Shown piece after piece: positions 16,792 to 29,214 of a DNA stretch of 64,000 nt. The stretch is taken from the NCBI RefSeq assembly GCF_040054535.1, contig NC_090779.1:21255001-21319000 (forward strand), written 5' to 3'. The notes under the pieces are model-generated. The model was not told where the DNA came from. It ran no database searches and was given only the letters and a program-made list of their open reading frames with translations. Source of the stretch: Antennarius striatus (taxonomy: Eukaryota > Chordata > Actinopteri > Lophiiformes > Antennariidae). The translations under genes were made by a program, and so were the position numbers. The number at the start of each line of letters is the position of its first letter. Within the stretch, counting starts at the first letter, position 1.

Positions 16792-17984
16792 GGTGGCGGT
16801 TTGGGATCTTCACACCCTGTTCAGAGACAGAAGGAACTCGGTCAATCGTGAGCTGACAGCATCAAAGAAGCGACTGATCGTTCACAGCTGAGCTCACAGC
16901 TCCCCTTTATCGATCGACGACCTTCTGACCCCTAACGGGAAACACGATACGCTGTACTATCATGGAAATCTGGCTACCAGTGATCACAAACTGGCTAATT
17001 TTGGATGGGCAGATTCCAGACCTCCTCCAGCAACAGTTGCCCCCGCTGGAAAAATTCTGCCCGGAATGTAACTTCTTACAGCGAGGCAACGATCTGAGCA
17101 CGAATGGCCACCAGCAGATGAACCAAATGTGGCGCTAAGCACGCGCTAAAGCTGAAGCTGTTACCACCACGTTCAACATCCTGCAGACATGCGAACCATT
17201 CACACCAAGGTGGGGCCAGAAACGGGCCCCCACCACAAATTAAATACGATCCAGGAACTGTTAAAAACTTTGGTCTGTTCTTTTATGCTATTTTATGACT
17301 CTTTTATGCTAAACTACAAAACAAATCACATCACAATATAATGAAAAGCAACGGAAGAACAACTTTAAATCCCTAAGCCAATCAAATCGAGACATTTACA
17401 TCTTTATATTATTTATCAATCTGTCCATAAGCTGCAAAAACAACATGGAATGTGTCCACGGACAAGAAAACATTTCAAAATATGAGGGGACTACAGTTTC
17501 CAATATAGGAGCAATAAATAAATTGATTTTTAAATAGACATTTTCCTCCAAAAATCAAATTTTTTTTTTTTTTTAAATTTAGAATTTGAAATGTGAAAAC
17601 CTCTTTAACACTACAGGAAAATTAAGAAAACGTTACCATCCAAAGAGGTTTCGTTTGCTGAGCAAACCCCCAGTGCCAAATAAAACAACAGAATCCACTT
17701 CGGTCTAATTTAAAGGCCAAACGCTAACCTGCCTCAGAGTCCTGTTTCGCTTCAGGTTCAGCTCAACGTCCTTCAGTAAGTCCGACAAGTCGCTGTTGCG
17801 TCTCCTCTATGAGTTGCTTGAACGCAGCCAAAGAGGTCAGAGGTCACACCTGCAGCAGCACCTTTCAAAACTGCATATAAACCACCTCTGCAGAATAAAT
17901 AAAGTCCCGCCTGCTGAGACCTCAGCGTGACTCCCTGTTTTGTTTCGATCTGAGTGAAAGCAGCCTGGCTGAAGAGACCCTCAC

Positions 17985-18156
17985 CTACTGAAAGTGACGA
18001 GGAAGACGAAGAAGGGGGGGGAGACGCTGCCAAGTGTGAAACAGTAAAGATTATACAGGGTATATAGGGTGTGAAGTGTTCACTCAGCAGAAAAGACAGC
18101 CCTCTTTATGGTAACGGAGCCACTTTAGACCAATGAGCCGGCAGGCTCCAGAAATA
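17985..18156 (-). promoter_or_regulatory. tnni2: Promoter and noncoding exon 1 of tnni2 copy B
   Basis: Exon 1 ends at 17985 (CAGTAG, then GTGAGG). A TATA box at 18061-18066 predicts a start near 18033. The shared upstream block is at 18102-18156: CTCTTTATGG, GACCAATGAGCCGGC and GGCTCCAGAAATA on the + strand. Its spacing to the TATA box, about 36 bases, equals that in copy A. Confidence 0.75.
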
Positions 18157-19571
18157 CCACCACAACTCTGAGGAAGCTCGTGAATTTCTGCCGCTGGAAG
18201 TCGCCTCCCTGGAGCGGACCCTATCAGATTCCCCCGAGGAGATCAGTGAAAGGATGAACCAATTGTTACACGACAGCCAGCAGAGTGGTTGACATGATGC
18301 ATGTTCCAGTGGCAGCAGCAGCTGGTGAAGCTGTTAGTCGCACTCACAAGTAGTTCTGCACCAGGAAATAGAAGCTCCAGTGAAGACCTGAAGCTCCAGC
18401 GAAGACACATGAAGGGAATTAGTTCCAGTGTCACAGGATTTTATTATTGGAATATATACGGAATATTAGTTTAAAATAAAGCATCAGTATTGGTTTGGTG
18501 TTAAAAAGATGGAGATGTTTTATTTCTATAGGAGAAACAGGCAAAAACTGTTAATGAATAAATGTATAAAAATAAACATCAATAAAATCAACTAGAGAGG
18601 CTGTTTCAGAAGACCTATGTTCAAATGTTAACTTGATTTTTTTTTTTTCATTTATAATGAATGGAAAGATTTCAAAAGAGGCTTTAAAAGGGTGATGCAA
18701 AACAAAACAGTACAAGTTATCAGAAAAAGAGCTCAAAGCAACTTATAAAGCCAACAGACAATATAAACATACTGCAGACCACAGTATGTCCCAGGAAAAC
18801 TTAGAAACAATGAAAAAGTTGGAGCTTAAAAAAAGAAAAAAAAAACATGTTAGTGGGTGAAGTGAAAGGTTTGAAAGAGATGAATTCATGTGAGGGAGGG
18901 AGTGCATTTTTTAGTCTCATGTAGGATTCTTTTATTTTCTTTGTTTCCCATTTTCTTTCATCCTTCAGGTGCTTCATCCTTCAGGTAAAGCAACTAAAAG
19001 TGAATTCATGCAACAATAAAGACGAAAATGTATAGAGAGAGAATCAAGAAACAAAAGCCACTCACCATCTGTAGAACTTCACGTCGCTCCATGTTTGTTT
19101 GCGATGGTGAAGGAGATGAGTGATGGGATGTAAAATGTTGAGCTGCAAGCTTGGTTTTTAAGACTCAAATTAAGCAGAGATGATGTGCAGGAAAGAAAAC
19201 ATCCAGCAGGGAAAAGAGAGCAGGAAAGGCTTTTTGCTGACACCTAGTGGCTAGCTAAGAGAACAGCACCCTGGCCACATAAAGGGAAACCTAATTTAGT
19301 AGGACTGGGGGGGGGGGGGGTTTCTGTCATTTTTAGTTTAAGTGATTCTAAAACTTGTTGTAGTTTTGAAATGACTGTAAAAAACACATCAGGTTCAGAT
19401 TAACGCCAGTTAGCTCATGTTAATTGAATTTTAGGTCACTAAAAATGTAAAACCAAACCATAGCAGAGTTTAGGAAGTGGAAATGAACCAACTAAAAAAA
19501 AAAAAAAAAAGATCAAAACATCATCGGCAAAAAAAAATAGAGTGACTACATTCCCTTAATCCAAAAACAAA

Positions 19572-19577
19572 TTTAAT
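19572..19577 (-). terminator. Probable poly(A) signal of tnni2 copy C
   Basis: ATTAAA variant on the minus strand, 65 bases past the stop codon. No canonical AATAAA is closer. Confidence 0.4.
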
Positions 19578-19641
19578 GGCATGAGTTTTTTTCAATTCCA
19601 GGAAAAAGGTGTAACAATCAAAAGAGAGGAAGTGAAAGTCT

Positions 19642-20846
19642 TTAGGAAGTCTCGAACATCTTCTTTCTGTCGGCTTTGTCCTCAATGTTCTTACGCCAGT
19701 CACCGACGCCCTCGCCAGCCTGGTGGACAAATTCAGTGTCGTCATCACACGACCCCCCCCAGCGAGGAAACGTCTCCAGTAGATCTGTGAGTATCTCACC
19801 TCCTCTTTGACCTCCTTCTTGACCTGCTTCAGGTTGGCTCTCAGGTCCATGGTCACCTTGTGTTTCCCCCCCAGCAGAGCCTGAAGCATGGCGTCAGCAG
19901 ACATGCGCACTTTCTTCAGGGCGGGCTTCTTCACTCCGGCCAGTTCCACCACCTTCAGCTTCAGCTCCTCAATCTAAAAACAGAGGAATGGGCTAAAACA
20001 CAGCAGTTTTTTGTGCTAATCTATCATTGGCAAAGTGTCGACTGGATATCCCTGAATATAAATTATGTTTCTAACCTGATGACCTAAGGCTAGCCCATGT
20101 TTTTCTGTAGAAGATCTCAATTATTGATGCAATAAAAATTAAATTGAGGTCTCAGGCAAACCTGTTTGAACATTAAAATCAACTCCCAGACAGGACTCGA
20201 ACCCAAAAACAACTCCAAATAAAGAGTCATTTCTACCTCTTTGTCCGTCTTTGCCACTTTGGCTTCGGCGTCGTATCTTTCCTCATCGATCTTGTCGAGG
20301 GCCTGGAAAATCTTTTTGCAGACTTCCTGTTGATGTGATGCAATGCAAACCTTATTTCTGTAAAATCTGTTTTTTATATCGTATTCAGAACTTATTCATG
20401 TTTTTGTTTTGTTTTTTTACCGTCAAAGCTGCCTGGTCTCCGCTCATGTCGGGGGCGGCGCATTTCTCCGCCATGTAAGCCTCCTTGGCAGCTGTGATGT
20501 CATTAGCTTCCTGCTCCAGCCAGTTGGCAGCAATCTGCAGCATCAAGCTCTAAAGGGCAAAAATCACATGGATGACAAACATATTACAGGAAGATAAATT
20601 CATTTTTTATATTTCTAAAAGCAATAGTTGATATTTTAGCAAGTTTCTTGTCGATGAATGTTACCTTGAGATGATGCCTGCGGCTCGATGTCATCTTCTT
20701 TCCCCTGTAATGAAAAACTAATACTCAATACTAATACTCAATAAATAATTTAGTACACGTTTTCACTTTTTTTGTTTAATAAAATCATGTTTTAGTTTTA
20801 CATACAGGACAAAATGAACAGAATAAACCCAGACTTACTCAGACAT
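19642..20846 (-). CDS. tnni2: Fast skeletal troponin I, copy C
   Basis: Inhibitory troponin subunit, and the most compact copy (1.2 kb from start codon to stop). Coding exons are 20839-20846, 20665-20704, 20421-20549, 20237-20326, 19800-19973 and 19642-19719, giving 172 residues. It opens MSEGKKMTSSRRHHLK. Its helix region has its own variants, such as EANDITAAKEAY and a Thr in place of Met at the end of exon 4 (DQAALT). The inhibitory peptide is GVKKPALKKVR and the switch MSADAMLQALLGGKH. The last exon begins AGEGVGDWRKN where A, B and D have an (S/P)xEAVGDW form, and the tail ends KKMFETS. The 174-base exon is almost the same as in copy B. The 5' UTR of the start exon probably reaches 20871. 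Confidence 0.94.
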
Positions 20847-21390
20847 CTTGTCTTCTTTGAAGTTTCAGATTCTTCATAAAAAATAAGTAAAAAACAAAAA
20901 ATTCATTCATTAGGATTTATGTCATAATATTAATAATATTAATACAATATCATTTCTGCTGTCAGTCAAATCAAAATGAATGTCTAAACTTCTGTTAAGA
21001 CCCGTTACATCAGTCAGAATAATTCTACCACTGAACTCTTTTGAATTTGGTCTTTTCTGCATTGTAAAAATAGAAAGTTCACTGTCCATATTAGTGACAT
21101 CAGACCAGGTCAGCGCCACGCTAATCCTGGCTCAGAGTCAAAGGTCAACACTGACATTTCTGGGAACAGCTCATCTGACAGGAGAGGTGTGTTAAAGTGC
21201 ATATTTCATACATGTCATGTCACAAAAAAACAGATTTTATGATCTAAAGCCTCAAGACTCCCTCAGTAGTTTATTTTATGTGGAAGACATTGTTGTCAAG
21301 CAGCCAGATCTTATTTACTAAACATTTATAAATTACTATATTTACTAAAAGGGTAATTAGGCTTAAATTTAATTTTGAGATGTTATTATC

Positions 21391-21400
21391 CTATTTTTAG
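21391..21400 (+). promoter_or_regulatory. MEF2-like site in intron 1 of tnni2 copy C
   Basis: CTATTTTTAG is a perfect match to the MEF2 consensus YTAWWWWTAR. It lies in intron 1, where the quail fast troponin I gene is known to carry a muscle enhancer with MEF2 and E-box sites. Confidence 0.45.
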
Positions 21401-21806
21401 CTAGCACCTCCCTCTTCAAATATATGCAGATTGAGAATCTCACCCATCACTCCCCAAAGTGAACTGTATGAGATGCAAACACAGACAAGGTAAGAACTTC
21501 TGATACTGTCAATTTCAGCATAAAAAAAATAAAAGAAATCATCCAAAATTAAAAAAAAAAAAAAAAGTATTGGTCTGACTAACCTGGTTTAGAAACGGCC
21601 CAAGACAAATATTAATAAACGTGCACTGATCACACAGTGTGTCAGACAGGACATACAACAGTGTCCTCCAACCATGCGGTGATGAACGATTCATCGTGTG
21701 AAAGGTAACATGTGTTGATGGAAATCTATCGTTTAAGCTTCAAGTATTTCACCATTAACATTCGGTCACATTCGCTCTAAATCCAATCAGAAAAAGAGTT
21801 TCTCAC

Positions 21807-21984
21807 CTACAAACCGAGGAGGAGGAGGACAGCACGGACTGACAGAAGGACAGTGAGGGAGTCACACAGACTAAAAAGTGAAAACTGTGGGGGTATATAT
21901 GGGCTTGGATGGAGTTTTGGGTGGTTTCTGTTTATGGCCATGAGGAACTCCTCAGACCAATCAGGTCAATGAGCTCCTGAAATA
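21807..21984 (-). promoter_or_regulatory. tnni2: Promoter and noncoding exon 1 of tnni2 copy C
   Basis: Exon 1 ends at 21807 (TTTGTAG, then GTGAGA). A TATA box at 21894-21900 predicts a start near 21865. The shared block at 21926-21984 reads TTCTGTTTATGGCC, then CAGACCAATCAGG, then GAGCTCCTGAAATAC on the + strand, so all three motifs are kept. Confidence 0.72.
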
Positions 21985-22551
21985 CCTTCATCCTTTGACC
22001 ACTCATCTCGTAAATCTTCCATTGCTGGTGTGTCTGAGGTGGTTGGTCTGAGGAGCAACAGCAACAGATCTGGAAAACCAGCAAGGAAAGGATTCACCTG
22101 AATGAGGAAGTGAAGGTCCTGAACGACAGGACAGGCTTAACATAACCAGAAATTATCATATTTATGATAAAGGTTAATTATATTTTAATGCATTTTCCTT
22201 AAATAAATATATTTCAATATATTTTTATTCAATTTTATCCAAGTTGCCAGGTTGAATGAAATCTGCCCAGGACCTTCTGAATCTAGAATGCAGGCGTCCC
22301 TGCACTGTGAGTGAATGGGCACATACAGTATAGTTAATATACAGATATGATGGCCAATCAGATCATCAGTTGGCCTTCTAAGACCTTCTAGCTGGCCCTA
22401 CGTTCACCTGACATATATGTGTCCTGTGATTGGGTATTCACTGTGAACACATTACATTGGGGCAGTGGTGGGAGCCCCTTACAGTATTATGAGATGTATT
22501 TTATGCAAGTTTGACATCACTGAAGGCCTAGGTGTAAAATGCACTGTCCGT

Positions 22552-22790
22552 CGCTGTAGGATACTAAGGGTAGGGAAGGATATGAAGGAAAGGGTGGAAT
22601 ATGACAGGACAGGAAAGGGTTTGGTTGGGCAGGACAGGACAGGATAGGATATAATAGGATAGGAAGGGTCAGATAGGGTTAAACGGGATAGGACGGAATG
22701 GGATGCGATGGGACAGGATAGGATAGGTTTGGATGGGCTAAGATAAGACGGGATAGGATGGAATAGGACAAGAACAGATAGGCTAGAGAA
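22552..22790. repeat. Degenerate GGATA/GGACA minisatellite
   Basis: Dozens of imperfect pentamers of the form AGGAT or AGGAC with interspersed GGGAT. The small open frame across its left part is a by-product of the repeat. Confidence 0.85.
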
Positions 22791-24712
22791 CCTTATGTGA
22801 CATCAGTGTTACATTAGGTTCACAATATAGTGTAAATGCAAAATCCCAAACACATTGATGAACACATCACTTTCACTATTAACACATGCACAAATAATTA
22901 CAGAAAGATTAAAAACTTGAATTCTTGTTGTCTTCAAAACATTTGAAGACAACCCTCACCTGTTGCTGTTTTGTTGCTTCATGTTGGATTCAGAGGGAAA
23001 CCGAACACGGACTAGGAGCTGAAATACAATGATAAACACAAAGATGAACTTCAAATTCTGTTGTTTATAGTATAATACAGGCAAATCTGCAAATAAAACT
23101 GTTAAAGATTCAATAAACACATAATTAAAACTTGCTCACCTTCCATTTGACTGAACGGTTCCATCTCTGATAAATGATGTCGATCAAAAAAAAAAACATC
23201 ATTCAAAACGACGAGCAAAGGTAACAAACACCTTTGTCGGGCTAAAATAAAACAATAGCTCATTATATTTTCAAGAAGTCCGATGACTTCGTAAAAAGGG
23301 GTGACGTCATCCATCTCACGTAATCACATTCACATCCTAATCAATCAGCAGTGTCCCTGCCTGTAGCAATCAATACATTGAAATTAACTTTTAGGGTAAA
23401 GATCATAAATATAGTTAAAATATGCACTTTATTTTAAAACATACTTAAAATTTCAATAAAAATCGAACTAAATAATTGAGGGGGGGAAATAAATAAAAAA
23501 CAAAAACTGGATTTGTTTTGTCTCTTCCTTCCCACCAGTAAGAGGATTGTCATGGCCCACATGAAGTCCTCTACTGACACCCTGTGGTCAGGACAGGTAA
23601 CTACATTTAACAAATAAAACGGGAAATTCACTATATTCATCCCAAACTGGGAAATTATTAAGTAATTTCTCCTACTTGGACATTTTAAGACGGATAAAAA
23701 CATCTAATCAAATGTTTCTGACATGCTGCAATAAGGTGTTAAAATCTTTGTTAGATCTATTTGTCAACAGCTATGACTGTTGTCAAAAGTTATAGTTTGT
23801 TAACAAACGCTCTAAAATGTCTTCATGTGTATTTTATGTGAAATTATATGTGAAAATACAAAGGAAATATTAAAATATGACTACTAAACTGTGTTTTTAC
23901 GTTGAAAATTTTTGGTAAAACAAATGTATAGATATCACATAATAATAGTGACACTGCAAATTACATAATAATTCTATTTTATAAATAACCATATACTTAA
24001 GACAAATTTAACATTTGGTTAAACTTAATCTGTCACTTGCTTTTGTTTTTCTAGAGCTTTTGACAAACTCATCTCTGTCCAAGAAGAGGGAACGGGATCA
24101 AATGACCTATGTGAAGGAACTCTGACAATATGAATTCAAGCAGTCATTTAGAAGACGGTGGAATTGGGTCAAAAGCTCTGAGAAAGCTGGTCAGGGGTTT
24201 GAGTCACTGTGTCATAGACAAACAAAGGGTTTGGTCATTTTTAACCATGAAACTCAAGAGAAATGAATATTTTCCTGAATCTATCAAAAGGAGCGGTCAA
24301 ATATTCACTTTATACAGCTCCCTGAATTATATGATAAAAATTAAGAAATGCTGAATCATGGATATCTTGTCCTTCACTGACACGGACAGAACGACAAAGA
24401 GCACAACACAACCTCATTAGAGCTGGAATCCACCTTCTTGTTAGTCAGCGATTTTAATCTGCAGATGCAATGTGACAAAGGTGTTTAGGATGTTTTAATC
24501 ACTGCTGTTTTTGGTCTATATTTTTAATATCAATTTGTAGAAGTACATTTTTTCATGTAGTCAAAGCACCTTATTAAAGGTTAGTGAAACTAATCTGATA
24601 AATTCAACTATCCATGGTTTTTAACAGGTTCAAGGTGTGTCGAGCGCTTCGTCTGCAGTGTCGTAAGTCAAAGACAAAATACCTCATGACAGCAGGGGTA
24701 GGAAACAAAACA

Positions 24713-24718
24713 TTTATT
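24713..24718 (-). terminator. Poly(A) signal of tnni2 copy D
   Basis: AATAAA on the minus strand, about 230 bases past the stop codon. Confidence 0.6.
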
Positions 24719-24949
24719 TAAAAAAAAGAAAAATCCTAAAAGCAGGAAGTTGTTAAAAGTGAACCTTTACACAAATTAAAACAGTCACACAACAAAAGAA
24801 AGACCGGCTAGCGGATCGTAAAACAACAGACCAAAACTGAAACTGACAGATTTAATGAAACAAGGCTTATTTCGTTCCCATGAAAAGTTCCATACATTCC
24901 TTAAAAAGTGCTAACGGCCCAAGCGACTACTTGAGGGGAGTTAAATCCT

Positions 24950-27900
24950 TTAGGAACTCTCGAACATCTTCTTCCTGTCAGTTTTCTCCTCGATGTTCTT
25001 ACGCCAGTCGCCGACCGCCTCTGCAGGCTGCAAGACACAAAGAGATGACGCTCAACTTCTGGACCTGTGTTCCGGACAGCTGCTCGACTCGTCCCTCAGA
25101 CACTCACCTCCTCTTTCGTCTCCTTCTTCACCTGCTTCAGGTTGGCCCTCAGGTCCAGGTTGACCGTGTGCTTGGAGCCCAGCAGAGCTTTCAGCATGGC
25201 GTCAGCGGACATACGTACTTTCTTCAGAGCAGGTTTCTTCACTCCAGCCAGGTCGACCACCTTGATTTTCAGGTCATCGATCTAAGAGGAACCAAACAGT
25301 TAAAGTCGAGGCAACAGTAGGAAACGATGACGATATGATCCTGTTGTATCCGACCATTTTTGTGAGAATAAAATCGACTTGTGGAAGAACTTTCAACATT
25401 TGGGAAACACTTGTTTCCTATTTCAGTAATAACATCATCAGTCAATAGGAAATAACTCATAAGCTTCATTTAGATGTAATTAAAGCAATAAAAAATAAAT
25501 TAAACAAAATCCAAAGAGAGACCAGCAAACAATGAATGTTGAAGACTAATGAAAAGAAGAAGGCTGGTATCTTTACACTCTGAAGCGTACCTCCTTATCC
25601 GTCTTGTTCACTTTGGCCTCCAAGTCGTACCGCTCTTCATCCACTTTGTCGATGAGGGCGTGCAGCTTTTTACAGGTGTCCTAAACACCAGAGAGAAATT
25701 CACTTTAAACACAATGAATGGACTTCCTGTTGTCACAGAAGTTAGTTTTGGGTGTTTTATTCTTATTACAGAAACTATAATAATGATGGGTAGCCTGATG
25801 AAGCTACTGGCATTTTTACAATCTGATAAAACCTAATATTATCCTCAGGATAGAAAGATTTTTTTAAAGAAATGACCATTAACTGTTTTGTTGTTGGATA
25901 TTAGGTCATAGATTAATTTAGCACAGTGCCAGTCGAGTGTAAAGTGATGAAGCTTTTTGACTTCAGCTCATGGCACGTCTCACCATGAGGGCGGCGTGGT
26001 CCCCAGAGAGGCTGGGGCGCACACGGTGCTCGGCCATGTAGGCCTCCTTGGCCGCCACAATGTCCTTTTTCTCCTGCTGTATCCAGTTCGCCGCGATCTG
26101 CAGCATCACACTCTGCAGGGTAGAGCCAGTTATTTATCTTTTAATGTGTTTCAATATATGAATAAAATGTGAAAAGTTGATTGAAAAATGTTTCGTATGC
26201 TTTTAATATTTAATTTTTCTTTGGTCATCTGCCAAAAACAAGATATAAATTTCCTTGCAGGGTGGGATTTTTTTTTTTCCAAATCGCACAATAAATTAAT
26301 CTGTTTTAGAGCCAATTAATCTTGTTTTAATCACCGACATAAAATACATTTCTAATGGTTGAAAACTGCATTAAAGTGATTCAGAAATCAATTTTTTCTT
26401 CATTTGATTTCAGTGAACTTCTAATTGAATATCACAAGGCACATCAGCGCAGGCCTGAACTGGTAGTGATCGCATCACTGAATTCTAATGTAGAAAAAAA
26501 TATGGTAAGGACTGAAAGTAATCCAGTTCAAACACATCATGTGTGAAAACTACAGTTAAAGCTTCCAGACCGTGGTTGAACATTATTTACTCGGTTTACT
26601 ATACTTTTTTCTTTCTATGGTAGAGCAGCATAACGGCCTGCCGTCAGTCGGATGAGAGTTCTTCCTTCTGCAGTGATGATAGTAACATCTAATTCAGGTT
26701 AATTCTCTCTCCTGACAGCATATATTTAAATTTTTAATAGATAAATATTCAAATCGCAGGCTTTTCACCAGCAGGAGGCGCCTCAGAGCTTCACAGTGTG
26801 CTCGGGCGCACATGATGACGACTAATAACTGAAAACATTTGTCAGGAAAGGGGTGCGAATTGTTTCCTCAATCAGCAGCATACAGCAGCCTGGTTTTAGG
26901 GTGAGGGTGGGGTGATGGACACGGGTGGGGAGGGGTCAGAGTTGGGTCGGCACTTGTGGGAAGAGAGGCATGCAAACATTGGTTCACTCCCACATTGCAA
27001 ATGCCCATAGACATACCAAACTAAACTTGAAGAAGCTATTTTGCATTACATGGAGGTTAGGAGGGCCCGGCTGTGACAGCTAACCGAACTAACTAGTTAA
27101 CCGTAGCTACAGTTAGTAGTTTTTTAGTTTGTTAATAAGGAGTAAAGCTGCACATCTGGAAACCCTGTCAGCTCCTGAGGAACAACGGGGAGACCGAATG
27201 ACACGATGGGGTCTGAAATGTGACCGATTACTTTAATGTTAAACATTATATACATGATGATGGGAGTCTTTTAACAGGACATGTGAAATATAACCAGTTC
27301 TGACCCCCTGAACAATGTCTGCGTGTAGGATTTTCAAACATCTAGACCTGTGTTGCTCCCAGAAGCTGTACTCTAATAAATGTTGACTAGAAAGCTTTGG
27401 ATGGTTCAGTTTACGTTTACGTGACATATAACACGTCTTTTACACGAGAGCGGATCAGTAGCTTTGATTCTTCACTATTATCACCACTATTGATCAACTC
27501 TCTTACCTTTAGATGATGCCGGCGGCTTGAGGTCATTTTTTTCCTGTGAGGTTCAGAGATAACATTTTTAAGTCTGTTTTCTCATGAATTAAGTAAATAA
27601 ATGTCAAAATAAATCAAAAACAAGTTCAAGAAAAGGCCTTTGCTCTTCCTTTTTGCCTGTCTTTTCCACTCATCTCTTCTTTGTTAGCTGTTTTTGTGGC
27701 TATTTCTGCTTTCCTTACATTTTTGAAGTGCTTTTGTTTCCTCTCTTCTCATTTCTCTCTTTCTTTGTCTCTTTCTGTCTTTCTCTGTCTTCTATTCTTT
27801 TTTATATTTCATCACTCTGGCTTTCTGATTTTTCTTTATTCGTTCTTTCTTCCTTTTCCCCCTTTCTCTCTCTTTCTTTCTAATTATTTTTCTCTTTTTC

Positions 27901-28103
27901 TGTCTTGTATTTTTCTTTCTGTCTCCTTCTTTGTCTCTCTCCCTCTTATTTCCATCTCATTTTCTGTTCTCTCTTCTTGTTATTCCTTTCCCCTTCTTTC
28001 TCTTTCTTTCTTTTCTTTTTGATGATTTTGCAGGCCTTGAGCTCTTTCTCCAGTCACAACACATCAACAACTGACAATCAAGAAACGACACTTACTCAGA
28101 CAT
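24950..28103 (-). CDS. tnni2: Fast skeletal troponin I, copy D
   Basis: Inhibitory troponin subunit. Coding exons are 28096-28103, 27507-27543, 25984-26112, 25591-25680, 25108-25281 and 24950-25027, giving 171 residues. It opens MSEKKMTSSRRHHLK. Exon 4 ends AEHRVRPSLSGDHAALM, so the cysteine kept in every other copy (AENCP, AEKCA or ADKCP) is replaced by Arg here. The inhibitory peptide is GVKKPALKKVR and the switch [15 protein letters not shown]. The tail ends KKMFESS. The penultimate exon is closest to copy A. Intron 2 holds a 370-base pyrimidine-rich tract. The 5' UTR of the start exon begins near 28128. Confidence 0.94.
26768..26781 (+). promoter_or_regulatory. CTCF-like motif in an intron of copy D
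   Basis: CCAGCAGGAGGCGC fits 13 of 14 positions of CCASYAGRKGGCRS. Confidence 0.3.
27648..28020. repeat. Polypyrimidine tract (CTTT/CTCT-rich)
   Basis: About 370 bases that are almost all C and T on the + strand, so purine-rich in the tnni2 copy D transcript. Open frames here are Phe/Leu/Ser-only and spurious. Confidence 0.9.
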
Positions 28104-28541
28104 GTTGGCGGTTTCTTTTCTTTACAGCCTGTTTGATGAGAAAAACAGAAGGGAAGAAAAGCTCTTAGAACGGAGGGAGAATAAACGATGCTGTCATCTG
28201 CTATCTGCTTAAGTATCCCAGCCCATCGGTAAGAAATGTGATCTATTAATGCGGTTGATGAGCAGCTGGGTGGTTATGAGCTAAGTTTGGAGTTTGGGTC
28301 AAATGTTGCCGCTGACGCCCGTGATAAGCTCCTTTACAGGTGTTCAAAACCGAATATCCTCTGGGAGTTAACACTTCAATTCCTTTCGTGGCAAAGAAAT
28401 CCTCCATCAGAATGTGCTGCAGCAGCATGTTGGCTGCAAACACTCAGCTGTCAATGGACAAACTCGAACGCAGCGCAAAAACAAATCTGTCCGAACAAGT
28501 CACTCAGGCCAAGACTCGGATTTCATGAGTTATTTTTTTTG

Positions 28542-28551
28542 CTATAAATAA
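28542..28551 (+). promoter_or_regulatory. MEF2-like site in intron 1 of tnni2 copy D
   Basis: CTATAAATAA matches YTAWWWWTAR exactly and lies in intron 1, about 660 bases from exon 1. Confidence 0.4.
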
Positions 28552-29214
28552 TTCAAGGTTTGAGTTTCTAACTCCTTAAATCAGAGTCTTCAGACGTGAC
28601 AGAGAAAAGCTGAAAGAATCTCATCACACAGTCAGATTCAAGACTTAAAAAATCTACCGACAAGACATTTTGTTAAATTCAGAGTAGCTGCTCCCACTAT
28701 ATATATCCAACTTTTTTCCATTCTTATTACCTTGATTCTGTTTCATCAACCAGCTCTTCTCTCTTTTGTTCAACGGTTTAGATTTAAAAATGTATATTAT
28801 TATTCAGATTTTTGTCCTTTTTGGCTGTTTTGATGAATAGATTTTACACCAAAGTACGACATGCACGTTAAATTCACCTACATCTCCAGCACCCAACCAG
28901 CAGAATGCAACCCATAACATCCATACATTTTACAAGTGATTACAAGATCAAACAATCCTGAGATTTCCTTACAAAGGCCATACGCCTATAATAAAATCAT
29001 GTTTAGCATCCCAGCTCATTCAAATCACAATCTTTAAACATGGTACAGAACCAAAGGTCATGGCTTTCATCACCTGAACACTTTGCTAACAGGTCTCCTC
29101 AAAAAGAGTCTATATAGACTCCCCCATGCTGCTTTACAGCCATTGTACCAGCTTCTTTCATGCATTCAGTGAGGAAGAGGGAGAGGAGGAGGACGTAAGG
29201 GAAACTGGTCTCAC

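Noticed and set aside
20185-20215. B-box-like GGTTCGAGTCC on the minus strand
   Set aside because: No A box or cloverleaf upstream, since that position is the next coding exon of tnni2 copy C. Taken as chance or a tiny SINE scrap.
22465-22647. 60-codon frame ending in DRTGKGLVGQDRTG
   Set aside because: Its second half is the GGATA/GGACA minisatellite and its first half has no coding signs.
27653-28168. Phe/Leu/Ser-rich open frames
   Set aside because: Artefacts of the polypyrimidine tract in a tnni2 intron.
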